Shown: positions 18,540 to 30,005, counted from the first letter of the stretch. The stretch is 64,000 bases of DNA from Azospirillum sp. OGB3 (GCF_014192915.1 NZ_JACHYN010000012.1:124001-188000); one strand, 5' to 3'. Translations and numbers: made by a program. The notes: generated from the letters alone by a model not told the origin.

Positions 18540-20924
18540 ATGATGCGTGTGTATGCCTGCATAACCCAGCAGCACGATCTGTGGCTCGTGCTGTTGGCGG
18601 GGGCGGTCTGTGGATTCGGTGCCTGGGTGTCCCTGAATCTCGCCCGCCGCGCCGCGGCGGCGGTGGGACGGGCGCGCTGGGGCTGGCTCGCCGGTGCGGC
18701 GACCGCGACCGGCGGCGGCGTGTGGGCGACCCACTTCATCGCCATGCTGGCCTTCCAGACGAGCTTGCCCACGGGCTACGACGTCGGCCTGACGGTTCTG
18801 TCGAGCCTGATCGCCATCGGCGGCGCCGCGGTGGGCATCCGCCGCGCCATCGGCGTCGGGCGGCTGGCTGCCCCGCTGGGCGGCGCCATTGCGGGGGCGG
18901 CGGCGACCGCCATGCATTTCACCGGCATGGCGGCGCTCCAGGTGCCGGCCAACCTGCATTATGATCCGGCTTATGTCGCGGTGGCGTTGGGCCTGGGCGT
19001 CCTGCTGGGCGGGGCGGGCTTCACCGCCGCCCTGCGGATCGGATCGCTGAAGGGGCTGGCGGCGGGGTCGGCCCTGCTGGCGCTGGGCATCTGCGGGCTG
19101 CATTTCACCGGCATGGCCGGCGTCACGCTGATCCTCGACCCGCTGCACGACATGTCCGACGCGATCATGGAGCCGGGCCTTCTGGCGGTCGCCATCGCGG
19201 TGACGGCCACGGTGGTGATGGCTCTGGGCCTCGCCGGGGCCATCGTGGACCAGCGGCTGGCCGCGCGGACGGCGCACGAGGCGGCACGGCTGCGCGCCAG
19301 CGAGGAGCGGTTCCGCCAGCTCGCCGACGCGACCACGGAAGGCATCGTGATCCACCGCGACGGCGTGGTCCTCGACGTCAACCGCGCCATGGCGGAGCTG
19401 CTGGGCAGGCCGCAGGTGGATTTCATCGGCCAGTCCATGCTGCGCTTCGTGGTGCAGAACCGCCGCTCCGACATCGAGCGCAAGCTGGCCCAGCCGACCT
19501 CCGAACGGGTCGAACTGGACCTGCTGCACGACGACGGCACGCTGGTGATGGTCGAGGCGCACGGGCAGGACATCACGCACGAGGGGCGGCCCGCCCGCGT
19601 CGTCGCCGTCCGCGACATACGCGAGCGCAAGCGGGCGGAGGAGCGCATCCGCCACATGGCCCACCACGACCTGCTGACCGGCCTGCCCAACCGCTCCCTG
19701 TTCCTCGACCGGCTGAACGGCGCGTTGACCAGTGCCGGGCGTGCGCGCACCGGGGTGGCGGTGCTCTATCTGGACCTCGACCGCTTCAAGGCGGTGAACG
19801 ACCTGCTGGGCCACCCGGCGGGTGACCGGCTGCTGCAGGAGATGGCGCGCCGCATGCTGGAGGCGGTGCCCAGCCACGACACGGTGGCGCGGCTGAGCGG
19901 CGACGAGTTCGCCGTCCTGCACCGCATCGCCCAGCCGGGCGAGGCGCTGGCCCTGGCCGACCGGCTGGTCAAGGCGCTGGGCGTTCCGGCCGAGCTGGAC
20001 GGCCAGCGCATGGTGGTCGGGGCGAGCATCGGCATCGCGCTGTTCCCGCAGGATGGCAGCGGGGCGGAAGCGCTGCTCCAGCACGCCGACACCGCCCTCT
20101 ACCGCGCCAAATCGGAGGGGCGGAACACCTTCCGCTTCTTCGAGGCGGAAATGGACGAGCGGCTGCAGGCCCGCCGCGGCCTGGAGCGCGACCTGCGGCA
20201 GGCGCTCAGCGACGGCGCGCTCAGCGTCCATTACCAACCGCTGGAGGATTGCCGGACCCACCGCGTCCTGGGGTTCGAGGCGCTGGTGCGCTGGAAGCAC
20301 CCGGAGCGCGGCATGATCCCGCCGTCGGAGTTCGTGCCGCTGGCCGAGGAGAGCGGGATGGTCATGCAGCTCGGCGAGTTCGTGCTGCGCACCGCCTGCC
20401 GGGATGCCCGGGCCTGGCCCGATCCGGTCAAGGTGGCGGTGAACCTGTCGCCGGTCCAGTTCCGCCATTCCGACCTGCCGGCCACCATCCTCGGCATCCT
20501 GGAGGAGGAGGAGATGGCGCCGCACCGGCTGGAGATCGAGGTGACCGAAGGGGTGATGATCGACGACACCGAGCGCGCCCTGGCCGCGCTGACCGCGCTG
20601 AAGACCGCCGGGGTGCGCATCGCGCTCGACGATTTCGGCACGGGCTATTCCAGTCTCAGCTATCTCCAGAAATTCACCTTCGACAAGCTGAAGATCGACC
20701 GCTCCTTCGTCCAGCTGATGGCGGAGAACCGCGAGTCCCTGTCGATCATCCGCACCATCCTGGCGCTCGCCAAGAGCCTGGACATCGCCGTCACGGCGGA
20801 GGGCGTGGAGACGGAGGAGCAGCGGACCCTGCTGAAGAACGAATCCTGCAACCAACTCCAGGGCTATCTGATCGGGCGCCCGGTCCCGGCGTCGGAGCTG
20901 GCGCGCTTCTACGAGCCGGCGTGA
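18540..20924 (+). CDS. MHYT-PAS-GGDEF-EAL c-di-GMP signalling protein
   Basis: This 794-aa membrane protein starts with a seven-helix MHYT sensor (about residues 10-225) bearing WATHFIAMLAF, MHFTGMAAL and LHFTGMAG, a proposed copper/gas-sensing module. A PAS domain (about 255-365) and a GGDEF domain with SGDEF follow. The EAL domain has a complete catalytic set: EALVRW, NLSPVQF, EVTEG, DDFGTGYSS, KIDRSF, AEGVE and QGY. It could therefore both make and degrade cyclic di-GMP. The start is ATG 18540 or 18543, each with a weak Shine-Dalgarno. It stands alone, 74 nt before the binding-protein gene. Confidence 0.93.
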   Translation: MMRVYACITQQHDLWLVLLAGAVCGFGAWVSLNLARRAAAAVGRARWGWLAGAATATGGGVWATHFIAMLAFQTSLPTGYDVGLTVLSSLIAIGGAAVGIRRAIGVGRLAAPLGGAIAGAAATAMHFTGMAALQVPANLHYDPAYVAVALGLGVLLGGAGFTAALRIGSLKGLAAGSALLALGICGLHFTGMAGVTLILDPLHDMSDAIMEPGLLAVAIAVTATVVMALGLAGAIVDQRLAARTAHEAARLRASEERFRQLADATTEGIVIHRDGVVLDVNRAMAELLGRPQVDFIGQSMLRFVVQNRRSDIERKLAQPTSERVELDLLHDDGTLVMVEAHGQDITHEGRPARVVAVRDIRERKRAEERIRHMAHHDLLTGLPNRSLFLDRLNGALTSAGRARTGVAVLYLDLDRFKAVNDLLGHPAGDRLLQEMARRMLEAVPSHDTVARLSGDEFAVLHRIAQPGEALALADRLVKALGVPAELDGQRMVVGASIGIALFPQDGSGAEALLQHADTALYRAKSEGRNTFRFFEAEMDERLQARRGLERDLRQALSDGALSVHYQPLEDCRTHRVLGFEALVRWKHPERGMIPPSEFVPLAEESGMVMQLGEFVLRTACRDARAWPDPVKVAVNLSPVQFRHSDLPATILGILEEEEMAPHRLEIEVTEGVMIDDTERALAALTALKTAGVRIALDDFGTGYSSLSYLQKFTFDKLKIDRSFVQLMAENRESLSIIRTILALAKSLDIAVTAEGVETEEQRTLLKNESCNQLQGYLIGRPVPASELARFYEPA

Positions 20925-20998
20925 GGGCGGGCCGGCCGCCCCGCGGCACGGGGTGATGTGACGGAACCGTTGGACAAACGGACGGAGGCCGCCGCACA

Positions 20999-22402
20999 GT
21001 GGCCCCCGTCATGATCGGATTGCGTGCCTTCGCCGGGCGTCTCGTCGCCGCTCTTCTGCTGCTTCCCTTCCTGTCGCCGGAGAGCGCGGCCGGGCGGGAG
21101 ACCCGCACCGCCGTCACGGTGCTGACCTCCTTCCCATCGGGCTTCTACGAGCCGGTGCGCGAGGCCTTTGAGGCGACGCACCCCGACTGGCGCCTGCGCA
21201 TCGTCAACACCAAGACCACCGCTGCGATCAGCCAGCTCCAGGAGCGGGCCGACGACGGCGTCGACGTCTTCTGGGCGTCCGCCCCCGACGCCTTTGAGGT
21301 GCTGAAGGCGGCCAAGCGCCTGCAGCCGCTCGCCGCCCGACCGACGGGGGCGCCGCCGACGGTCGGGAACCAGCCGATCAACGATCCGGACGGCTCCTAT
21401 CTCGGCTTCGCGCTGTCGGGCTACGGGCTGCTGTGGAACCAGCGCTATCTGGACCGCCACGGCCTGCCGGCGCCCAAGCGGTGGGAGGACCTGCGCCGCC
21501 CCGTCTACGCCCGGCATCTCGGCATCACCGCCCCGTCGCGCTCCGGCACCATGCATCTGATGGTCGAGACCGTTCTGCAGATGCAGGGGTGGGAGCGCGG
21601 CTGGGCGACGTGGCTGGAGATCGCCGGCAACCTCGCCACCGTCACGGCGCGCAGCTACGGCGTGGTGGACGGCGTCGCCAAGGGGCGTTTCGGCGCCGGG
21701 CTGAGCATCGACTTCCTCGGGCAGTCCGCCGGGTCGGAGGAGGAGGACCTGCGCTTCGCCTATCCCGCTGACAGCCTGTTCTTTCCCGCCAGCGTGGCGC
21801 TGCTGCGCGGCGCGCCGAACCCGGAGGGGGCCGGGGCCTTCATCGATTTCCTGCTGTCCCCGGCCGGTCAGGCGCTGCTGGTCCGCCCGGACATCCAGCG
21901 GCTGCCGGTGCGGCCCGACGCCTACGCGGCGGCTCCGCCCGGCTATCCCGACCCCTACCGGACGGAGACCGGGGACGACCTGTTCCTGTTCGACCGCGCC
22001 CTGTCCGGTGCCCGCTACGAGCTGGTGAACCTGCTGTTCGACGAGCTGGTGACCTTCCGGGTCAAGACGCTGAACCGGGTCTGGCAGCTGATCCACGAGG
22101 GGGAGGCGCGCCTTTCCGCCCTCTACGGCGCCGCCGCCCACGAGCCGGTCGCGGCGGACCTGCTGCGCGCCGCGCGGGCGGCGGCCACCGCGGTCCCGGT
22201 CTCCGCCGCTGAGGCCGCCGACCCCGCCTTCTCCATGGCGCTGCGCCGGCCGGCGCGCGGGCTTCCCGTGTCCAGCCGGCAGGCCGAGCTGGAAGCCGCG
22301 TGGCGGGCCTTCTCCCAAGAGAGTCTGGACGAGGCGCTGGCCCTGGCGGAGCGCGCCCTGATCATCCTGCGCGTGGCCAGCGGCGAAGGGGTGTGGCCAT
22401 GA
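20999..22402 (+). CDS. PgtC-like periplasmic solute-binding sensory protein
   Basis: A 467-aa exported binding protein with a signal sequence (about residues 1-31). It shares long identical stretches with the ABC transporter binding protein at 30061: FWASAPDAFEVLK, a PINDP motif, APSRSGT and GWERGW versus GWEKGW. Because it is translationally coupled (ATGA overlap) to a histidine kinase followed by an NtrC-type regulator, it should be the ligand sensor, like Salmonella PgtC, rather than a transport component. GTG 20999 has GGAGG 10 nt upstream. The C-terminal 100 residues are helical, as in the paralogue. The ligand is inferred to be an organophosphate; that is not shown. Confidence 0.82.
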   Translation: MAPVMIGLRAFAGRLVAALLLLPFLSPESAAGRETRTAVTVLTSFPSGFYEPVREAFEATHPDWRLRIVNTKTTAAISQLQERADDGVDVFWASAPDAFEVLKAAKRLQPLAARPTGAPPTVGNQPINDPDGSYLGFALSGYGLLWNQRYLDRHGLPAPKRWEDLRRPVYARHLGITAPSRSGTMHLMVETVLQMQGWERGWATWLEIAGNLATVTARSYGVVDGVAKGRFGAGLSIDFLGQSAGSEEEDLRFAYPADSLFFPASVALLRGAPNPEGAGAFIDFLLSPAGQALLVRPDIQRLPVRPDAYAAAPPGYPDPYRTETGDDLFLFDRALSGARYELVNLLFDELVTFRVKTLNRVWQLIHEGEARLSALYGAAAHEPVAADLLRAARAAATAVPVSAAEAADPAFSMALRRPARGLPVSSRQAELEAAWRAFSQESLDEALALAERALIILRVASGEGVWP

Positions 22403-24819
22403 GCGCGGAGACGATGTCCGGGCAGCCCGCCGGCCCCGTGCGGTTCGGCATCCGGGCGCGGCTGCTGCTGGCCTTCGTCGCGGTGGCGGCGCTGTCGGTG
22501 GTCGCCTGCGGGCTCGGCTGGCTGTCCTACGACCGGCTGGGCGGCACGCTGGACGAGTTCGCCGAGAGCCATCTGCCCGCCTTGGGCCTCGCCGCGCGCT
22601 TGGCGGAGGAGGGCGGCAGCATCATCGCCACCGCGCCGATCCTCGCCAACGCCCAGACGGAGCCGGAGCTGGGGGGCATCCGCGACGCTCTGGGCCGCCG
22701 GCTCGCCGCGCTGCGCGGGCTGGCGGCGGAGGGGGAGCGCGGCGTTCCCGGGCTGCGCCCGCTGGTGGACGCGCTCGGCCACAACCTGACCGACCTCGAC
22801 GCCACCGTGCGGCACCGGCTGGCGCTGGCCCGCCGCAACCAGGAGGGCATCGAGCGGCTGCGCTGGCTGCACGCCGATTTCCTCGACGAGATCGAGCCGC
22901 TGGTCACCGACGCCCGCTTCAACATCCAGAGCGCGCTGGGCCTCGTCGAGACCGGCACCCGCTCCGCCGAGGCTGTCCGCACCCTGCGTGCGGAGAGCCG
23001 GCGCAGCGAGGCGGTGCTCCAGATCGGGGCGAACGGCAACCTCGCGGTCGGGCTCATCGCGCGGGCCGCGACTCTCGCCACCACCGAGGCGCTGAACGAC
23101 AACGCGGGATTCCTGGAGGAGACGGCCGACCGGCTGCAACGCGATCTGGCGACCCTGGACGACTGGGCGGACGGCGTGTCGCTGGCGCAGCTGGTCTCCC
23201 GCCTGCTGGAGCTGGCCCGCGGCGAGGGCAGCGTCCCGGAGCTGCGCCGCGCGGAGCTGGCCGCGGCCGACCAGGGGCAGGGCCTGCTGGCTGAGAACCG
23301 GACGCTGGTGGCCCGGCTGAACGGACTGATCGCCCAGCAGGTGCAGTCGGTGGAAACCACCTCGCGCGCCGCCGCCGCGCGGTCGGCCCAGGCCATCGCC
23401 GAGGGACGGTCGGCCCTGCTGGCGAGCGCGCTGGTCAGCCTGCTGGTGGCGGTGCTGGTGGCTTGGCTGTACGTCAACCGCAGCATCATCTCGCGCCTGA
23501 CGCGGCTGGGCAGCGCGGCGCACGAGATCGCCGCCGGCAACCTCCAGGCCGACATTCCGCTGGGGGGCAACGACGAGCTGTCGCAGATGGCCGCGGCCCT
23601 GCTGGTCTTCCGCGACACCGCCATCGCGGTCGAGGAGGCCAACGCCCAGGCCATCATCGACAACGCCCAGGCCGGGCTGGCGACCACCGACGCCGACGGG
23701 GCGATCGAATTCGTCAACCCGCTGGCCGCCGCCCTGATCGCCGCGCCGGACGGCGGCGCGGACGGGCGTCTGGCGGACCGGCTGGAGCCCGCCGGCGCGC
23801 GGCGTGTGGAGGACTTCTTCCGCGAGGCCCGCGAGGCGCCCGACGACGCGGCACCGTCCCTTTCCATCCTGACCGCCGGGCGGCGGCCGGACGGGCGCCC
23901 GGTGCCGGTGCAGGTGGGCATCCGCCCCTTCCGGCGGCGCCAGCAGCAGCGCTTCATCGTCACCCTGACCGACATGACGGAGCGGGTGGAGGCGCAGCAG
24001 CTCCTGGAACGCACGGTGGCGGAGCGCACCGCCGACCTTCGCACCACCAACGCGCGGCTGGAGCGGTCCATCGCCGAGCATCAGCGCGCCGAGCGCGACC
24101 TGCGCGACGCCCAGGCGGAGCTGGTGCAGGCCGGGAAGCTGGCGGCGCTCGGCCAGCTCGCCGCCGGGGTGGGGCACGAGCTGAACCAGCCATTGTCGGC
24201 CATCCGCTCCTATGCCCACAACGGGCGCAAGCTGATCGCGCTCGGCCGGGTCGCGGAGGCGGAGGGCAACCTTGGCAAGATCGCCGACCTGACCGCCCGC
24301 ATGGCCAACATCACCAACCATCTGAAGCGCTTCGCCCGCCGCCCCGACACCCGGCTGGGCGCGGTGGAACTGGCGCCGGTGGTGCAGGGCGCGCTCTCGC
24401 TGTTCGGCGACCGGCTGCGCGAGGAGTCCGTGGAACTGGCGGTGGAACTGCCGGAGGAGCCGCCCGGCGCGCCGCTGCGCGTCCGCGCCGAGGAGGTGCG
24501 GCTGGAGCAGGTGCTGGTCAATCTGCTGAGCAACGCGCTGGACGCCGTCGCCGGCGCCCCGCAGCGCCGCGTCGCCATCGCCGCGGAGGCGGCGGGCGAC
24601 ACCGTCCGCATCACGGTGCGCGACAGCGGCCCCGGCATCCCCGACGCGGTGGCCGGGCAGGTGTTCGACCCCTTCTTCACGACCAAGCCGGTGGGCGCCG
24701 GGCTGGGCCTCGGCCTCTCGATCTCCTACAACATCGTGCGGGACTTCGGCGGTGCCCTGTCGGTGGCCGAGAGCGGCCCCGGCGGAACCGCCTTCCTGCT
24801 GACCCTGACCCGTGCCTGA
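22399..24819 (+). CDS. PgtB-like membrane sensor histidine kinase
   Basis: An 806-aa sensor kinase. It has a first membrane helix at about residues 21-45 (LLLAFVAVAALSVVACGLGW), a long helical periplasmic domain and a second helix near residue 345 (LLASALVSLLVAVLVAWLYV). A HAMP segment, a PAS-like domain (NAQAGLATTDADGAIEFVN) and a coiled coil follow. The HisKA box has the phospho-accepting His in GVGHELNQPLSAIRSY. The HATPase domain has NLLSNALDAV, DSGPGIP, FDPFFTTKP and GLGLGLSIS. The start overlaps the upstream stop, implying coupling to the PgtC-like protein it should read. Its partner is the response regulator just downstream. Confidence 0.9.
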   Translation: MSAETMSGQPAGPVRFGIRARLLLAFVAVAALSVVACGLGWLSYDRLGGTLDEFAESHLPALGLAARLAEEGGSIIATAPILANAQTEPELGGIRDALGRRLAALRGLAAEGERGVPGLRPLVDALGHNLTDLDATVRHRLALARRNQEGIERLRWLHADFLDEIEPLVTDARFNIQSALGLVETGTRSAEAVRTLRAESRRSEAVLQIGANGNLAVGLIARAATLATTEALNDNAGFLEETADRLQRDLATLDDWADGVSLAQLVSRLLELARGEGSVPELRRAELAAADQGQGLLAENRTLVARLNGLIAQQVQSVETTSRAAAARSAQAIAEGRSALLASALVSLLVAVLVAWLYVNRSIISRLTRLGSAAHEIAAGNLQADIPLGGNDELSQMAAALLVFRDTAIAVEEANAQAIIDNAQAGLATTDADGAIEFVNPLAAALIAAPDGGADGRLADRLEPAGARRVEDFFREAREAPDDAAPSLSILTAGRRPDGRPVPVQVGIRPFRRRQQQRFIVTLTDMTERVEAQQLLERTVAERTADLRTTNARLERSIAEHQRAERDLRDAQAELVQAGKLAALGQLAAGVGHELNQPLSAIRSYAHNGRKLIALGRVAEAEGNLGKIADLTARMANITNHLKRFARRPDTRLGAVELAPVVQGALSLFGDRLREESVELAVELPEEPPGAPLRVRAEEVRLEQVLVNLLSNALDAVAGAPQRRVAIAAEAAGDTVRITVRDSGPGIPDAVAGQVFDPFFTTKPVGAGLGLGLSISYNIVRDFGGALSVAESGPGGTAFLLTLTRA

Positions 24820-24829
24820 GCAACACCGC

Positions 24830-26173
<1,344 letters not shown>

Positions 26174-26185
26174 GGGCGGGCGCGG

Positions 26186-27817
26186 TCAGTTGGGCTTGCT
26201 CTGGCCGTTCTGCGCGCCTCCGCCCTGCCGTTGCCTTTTGAACTCCTCAAAGGACTGGTCGGCCATCCCGCGCAGCGATCGCCCGATCGCCGCGTATTCG
26301 TACTCGTTCAGATTGGCCAGCGAGACGCGGGCGGCCGGTTGCAGGGTGCCGAAGCCCTTGCCGGGCAGCAGGACGATGCCGGTTTCCCCGGCGATGCGGA
26401 ACAGCATGTCGTTCGGAACGAAGTTTGCCTTCACCCAGGCCGCGTAGTCCGGGCCGTAGAGCTTCAGCGCGATGTCCTCCAGATCAAGGAGCGTGTAGTA
26501 GTCCACCGCGTTCGGGTCGGACTGCGTCGGCAGGCCCAACTCGCGGTACAGAGCGGCCTCGCGCCGGCGGATGACCTTCTTCAGCTCGGCCTTGTAGCCG
26601 TCCTGCTCGTCCATCAGGGCGAACAGGGAGAAGAGCACCATCTGCACCTGCTGCGGCGTGGACAGCCCGGCGGTGTGGTTCAGCGCCACGGTGCGGCTGT
26701 CGGCGACCAGCCGGTCGATGAAGCGTAGGCCGCGCACGTCCGGCACCAGCGAGCCGTAGCGGCGGTCGAGCGCCGCCTTGCGCTCCTCCGGCAGGCCGGC
26801 GATCCGCCGGTCGCACACGTTCGTCTTGTGGGTGGCGATCACCCCCAGCCGCCACCCCGTCGCCCCGAAATACTTCGAGAAGGAATAGACCAGCATGGTG
26901 TTGTCGGGGCAGACGGCGAACAGCGACCGGAAATCGTCGGCGAAGGTGCCGTAGACATCGTCGGTCAGGATGACCAGATCCTTCCGCTCGGTCTTCACGA
27001 TGCCGGCGATGCGGTCGAGGCTGCGGTCGTCCATCTTGACCGAGGGCGGGTTGCTGGGGTTGACGCAGAAGAACACCTTGACCGCCGGGTCCTTCAGCTT
27101 GTCCAGCTCGGCGTCCGGATACTGCCAATGGCTGGCCGGGTCGGCGTTGATGGCGACCTCCGTCAGCCCGTACTCGTCGAGTTCCGGGATCTCGATGTAG
27201 GGGGTGAAGACCGGCAGGCCGATGGCCACCTTGTCGCCGCGTTCGAGAAGCCCGTTCTGCTTCATCGTGTTGAAGATGTAGGTCATCGCCGCGGTGCCGC
27301 CCTCGACCGCGAACAGGTCGATGTTGCCGGTCGGCAGGAAGCCGCCGACCATCTCCTTCACCAGATAGTGGCGGACGATGTCCTCGCTGAGCGACAGCAT
27401 GCGCGGCGGCACCGGGTAGTTCGCCCCCAGAACCCCCTCCACCATCTCGTGCAGGAAGCCGGAGCCCGACAGGCCGAGCTGGTCGCGCGCATAGCTCAGC
27501 GCGCGGCCGAGAAACACCACGCCCTCCTGGTCGCGGTGTTCCGAGACGTAGCGTTCGAACCGGCCCTCGATGCCCTCGATCCTCGGCAGGCCGCCGACGC
27601 CGTTCGGCATGTAGGAGAAGGACAGCTCGGCCTCGGCGACGGCGAACAGGCCCAGCCGGAAGAAGGCGCGGCGTGGCAGGGTCGCCAGGAAGTTCGGGTT
27701 GCCGCGCCCCGCGTTGAGCATCAGCCGGTTCTCGCGGCCGGAGGCGAGCTTGATCAGTTCGTCCTTCAGCTCGAAGGGGCTGAGCTTCGCGTATCGGCTG
27801 TAATCGATCGAGTCCAT
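26186..27817 (-). CDS. asd: Aspartate 4-decarboxylase (bifunctional aspartate aminotransferase)
   Basis: A 543-aa fold-type-I PLP enzyme of the aspartate beta-decarboxylase family. It has the characteristic long N-terminal extension (MDSIDYSRYAKLSPFELKDE) absent from ordinary aminotransferases, NPSNPPS, and the PLP lysine in VYSFSKYFGATGWRLG. It releases CO2 from L-aspartate to give L-alanine, and the family forms large cytosolic oligomers. ATG 27817 has AGGAGA 7 nt upstream. The gene lies 21 nt after aspT on the same strand; together they make a proton-motive aspartate/alanine cycle. It sits between the sensor operon and the importer those sensors probably control. Confidence 0.93.
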   Translation of the reverse strand: MDSIDYSRYAKLSPFELKDELIKLASGRENRLMLNAGRGNPNFLATLPRRAFFRLGLFAVAEAELSFSYMPNGVGGLPRIEGIEGRFERYVSEHRDQEGVVFLGRALSYARDQLGLSGSGFLHEMVEGVLGANYPVPPRMLSLSEDIVRHYLVKEMVGGFLPTGNIDLFAVEGGTAAMTYIFNTMKQNGLLERGDKVAIGLPVFTPYIEIPELDEYGLTEVAINADPASHWQYPDAELDKLKDPAVKVFFCVNPSNPPSVKMDDRSLDRIAGIVKTERKDLVILTDDVYGTFADDFRSLFAVCPDNTMLVYSFSKYFGATGWRLGVIATHKTNVCDRRIAGLPEERKAALDRRYGSLVPDVRGLRFIDRLVADSRTVALNHTAGLSTPQQVQMVLFSLFALMDEQDGYKAELKKVIRRREAALYRELGLPTQSDPNAVDYYTLLDLEDIALKLYGPDYAAWVKANFVPNDMLFRIAGETGIVLLPGKGFGTLQPAARVSLANLNEYEYAAIGRSLRGMADQSFEEFKRQRQGGGAQNGQSKPN

Positions 27818-27838
27818 CAGGGGATCTCCTCGTCTGGA

Positions 27839-29527
27839 TCACACGAAGGCCACCACTAGCGGCCCCAGCAGGGTCAGAAAGACGTTCGCCAGCGCGTAGG
27901 TGATGGCGAAGGGAACGGTCGGGATGGAGTTGCCCGCCTTATCGAGCACCTCGCCGAAGGCGGGGTTGGCGCTTCGCGATCCGGCGAGCGCGCCGGCGAA
28001 GATGGCCGTGTTGTCGTAGCGCAGCAGGTAGCGCCCGACGAGCAGGGTCAGGATCATCGGCACCAGCGTCACGACCACGCCGACCAGGAAGATGCTCAAC
28101 CCGCTCTCGACCACGGTGCTGACCGCCTGCCGACCCGATTGCAGGCCGACCACGGCGACGAAGCCGGCCAGACCGAGATCGCGCAGAAGTGTGGAGGCCG
28201 GCGTCGGCATGTTGCCGATGGCGAGGTTGCGGGTGCGGTACCAGCCGAACAGCAGCCCGGCCAGCAGCGCGCCCCCGCCGCTGCCCAGCGTCAGCGGGAT
28301 GTCGCCGATGCGGACGACGGCCAGACCGACGAGCAGGCCGAGCGCCAGCCCCAGCCCGTGGTAGATGAAATCCGTCTTGTCGCTCGGGATGACCTCCGTC
28401 CCCACCGACCTCGCGACGCGCTGCACGTCCTCGGCGGTGCCGTAGAGCGTGGCGACGTCGCCGGCCTCGATCACCGTGTCGGGGGCGAGCGGCAGCGGCC
28501 GGTCGCTCCGCTTGAGGCCGGTCACGTAGATGCCGTGGTACAGGTTGGCGGAGGACAGCTTGCGGATCTCGGCGACGGTGCGGTGGATGAAGGCGGGGTT
28601 GGTGATGGCGACGTCGCGCACCAGCATGATGAGGTCCATGCCCTGCGAGGACTGAAGCTCCGGGCCGAGCCGGTCGGCAAGCCCGACCACCCCGGCCCGT
28701 CTTCCGACCAGCAGCACGACGTCCCCGGCCTCCAGCCGCAGGTCCGGTTGCAACCCGATCAGCGCGTTGTTGCGCTTCACCCGCTCCACGCTGACCGGGC
28801 CGTCGGCGGAGTCCGCCTCGATCTGCGCCACCGTCCGCCCGGCCGCCCGCTCGATCCGGTACAGACGCCCGACCAGGGGCGGCATGGCGTATTCCTCGCC
28901 GCGCGCCAGGAAATGGGCGCCGGCCAGCATCGCGGTTTCCGCCTTGATGGCGTCGTCGCGGATGCCGCGCTTCATGATCCAGGGCAGCAGGTTGACGCAG
29001 ACCAGGATGGCGCCGAACGACCCGAAGATGTAGGTGACCGCGTAGCCGACCGCGACGTTGCCCTGGAGGCGCTGCACCTCCTCCGCCGGCAGCCCGAGCT
29101 TGCCGATGGCCGAGCTGGCCGTTCCGATGATGGCCGACTGGGTCAGCCCGCCGGACGCGATGCCCGCCGCCAGACCTTTGTCGAGGCCGGTCAGGCGGGC
29201 CATGATCACGACGGTGACGAGACCGCTGATCGCCAGAACCGCCGCCAGGATGATTTCGCGGATCGACTGCCGGCCGAGCGATTGAAAGAACTTCGGCCCG
29301 CTTTCAAAGCCGACCGCGTAAATGAACAAAGCGAACAGAACGGCTTTGACCCCGTTGTCGACCGACACGCCGATCTGGCTGATCACCACGGCGACCAGCA
29401 GTGATCCGGCGACGCCGCCAAGCTGAAATTTGCCGAACTGAAATTTACCGATCCAATAGCCGCCGGCCAGGGAAAGAAATAACGCGATTTCCGGAGATTG
29501 ATTGACGATCGAATGGAGCCATGACAT
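27839..29527 (-). CDS. aspT: Aspartate:alanine antiporter
   Basis: A 562-aa inner-membrane protein of the AAE exchanger family. Hydrophobic N- and C-terminal halves, each of several helices, flank a central cytosolic section (about residues 190-380) with two TrkA_C-like modules (LIGLQPDLRLEAGDVVLLVG and PLAPDTVIEAGDVATLYG). Conserved family stretches are FALFIYAVGFESGPKFF and GALAGSRSANPAFGEVLDKAGNSIP. It exchanges external aspartate for internal alanine electrogenically, so coupled to asd it generates proton-motive force. ATG 29527 follows AAGGA at 6 nt. The upstream 533 bp (29528-30060) is shared with the divergent importer operon. Confidence 0.93.
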   Translation of the reverse strand: MSWLHSIVNQSPEIALFLSLAGGYWIGKFQFGKFQLGGVAGSLLVAVVISQIGVSVDNGVKAVLFALFIYAVGFESGPKFFQSLGRQSIREIILAAVLAISGLVTVVIMARLTGLDKGLAAGIASGGLTQSAIIGTASSAIGKLGLPAEEVQRLQGNVAVGYAVTYIFGSFGAILVCVNLLPWIMKRGIRDDAIKAETAMLAGAHFLARGEEYAMPPLVGRLYRIERAAGRTVAQIEADSADGPVSVERVKRNNALIGLQPDLRLEAGDVVLLVGRRAGVVGLADRLGPELQSSQGMDLIMLVRDVAITNPAFIHRTVAEIRKLSSANLYHGIYVTGLKRSDRPLPLAPDTVIEAGDVATLYGTAEDVQRVARSVGTEVIPSDKTDFIYHGLGLALGLLVGLAVVRIGDIPLTLGSGGGALLAGLLFGWYRTRNLAIGNMPTPASTLLRDLGLAGFVAVVGLQSGRQAVSTVVESGLSIFLVGVVVTLVPMILTLLVGRYLLRYDNTAIFAGALAGSRSANPAFGEVLDKAGNSIPTVPFAITYALANVFLTLLGPLVVAFV

Positions 29528-29720
29528 GGCAATTCCTTCAAAAGTTCATTTTGTACGCACGTCGCTGATCGGAGGGGCCGCCAAGTGAAATAGCAATCAT
29601 CATCACCGGTCAAGGTGCGCCGTTCTGCCTCATAAGCGACAATATTTTTGGGAATGCGATTGTGTTTTAGGTTGGTGAGTGAGTTCTTTTGTTTGTTATC
29701 AGAGGTTTGCGGGAATTCTG

Positions 29721-29751
29721 CGATTCATTTTTATTTTAAATATTTGAATCG
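29721..29751. promoter_or_regulatory. Candidate regulator binding sites in the aspT-importer intergenic region
   Basis: The 533-bp gap 29528-30060 has no credible gene. An AT-rich part (about 29,640-29,760) holds the inverted repeat CGATTCA-N17-TGAATCG at 29721-29751. Further right, TTACCCATC is repeated at 29926-29934 and 29958-29966. These sit about 40-285 bp upstream of the sigma54 promoter, where an NtrC-type activator would bind. Confidence 0.4.
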
Positions 29752-30005
29752 ATCACCGATGCGCCGCGCGAACCCATTCAAGGAGAGGTTGGATACTTTG
29801 AGAGGCGGTAATGCTTTTGGCCGCGGCGTCGCCTTCTTCGTTGCCCGGCTTTGCCGCCACGCGGGGGAAGTGGTCTCCGCTCCAAGACAGCGGCGCTCTG
29901 GGACCGGGCCGCCCTGTTCCCGCCGTTACCCATCGCGCAGGCCCGATGTTACCGGGATTACCCATCCTCCCAACCAGACCCCAGTGAATTCGCCTGCGAA
30001 CGGTC

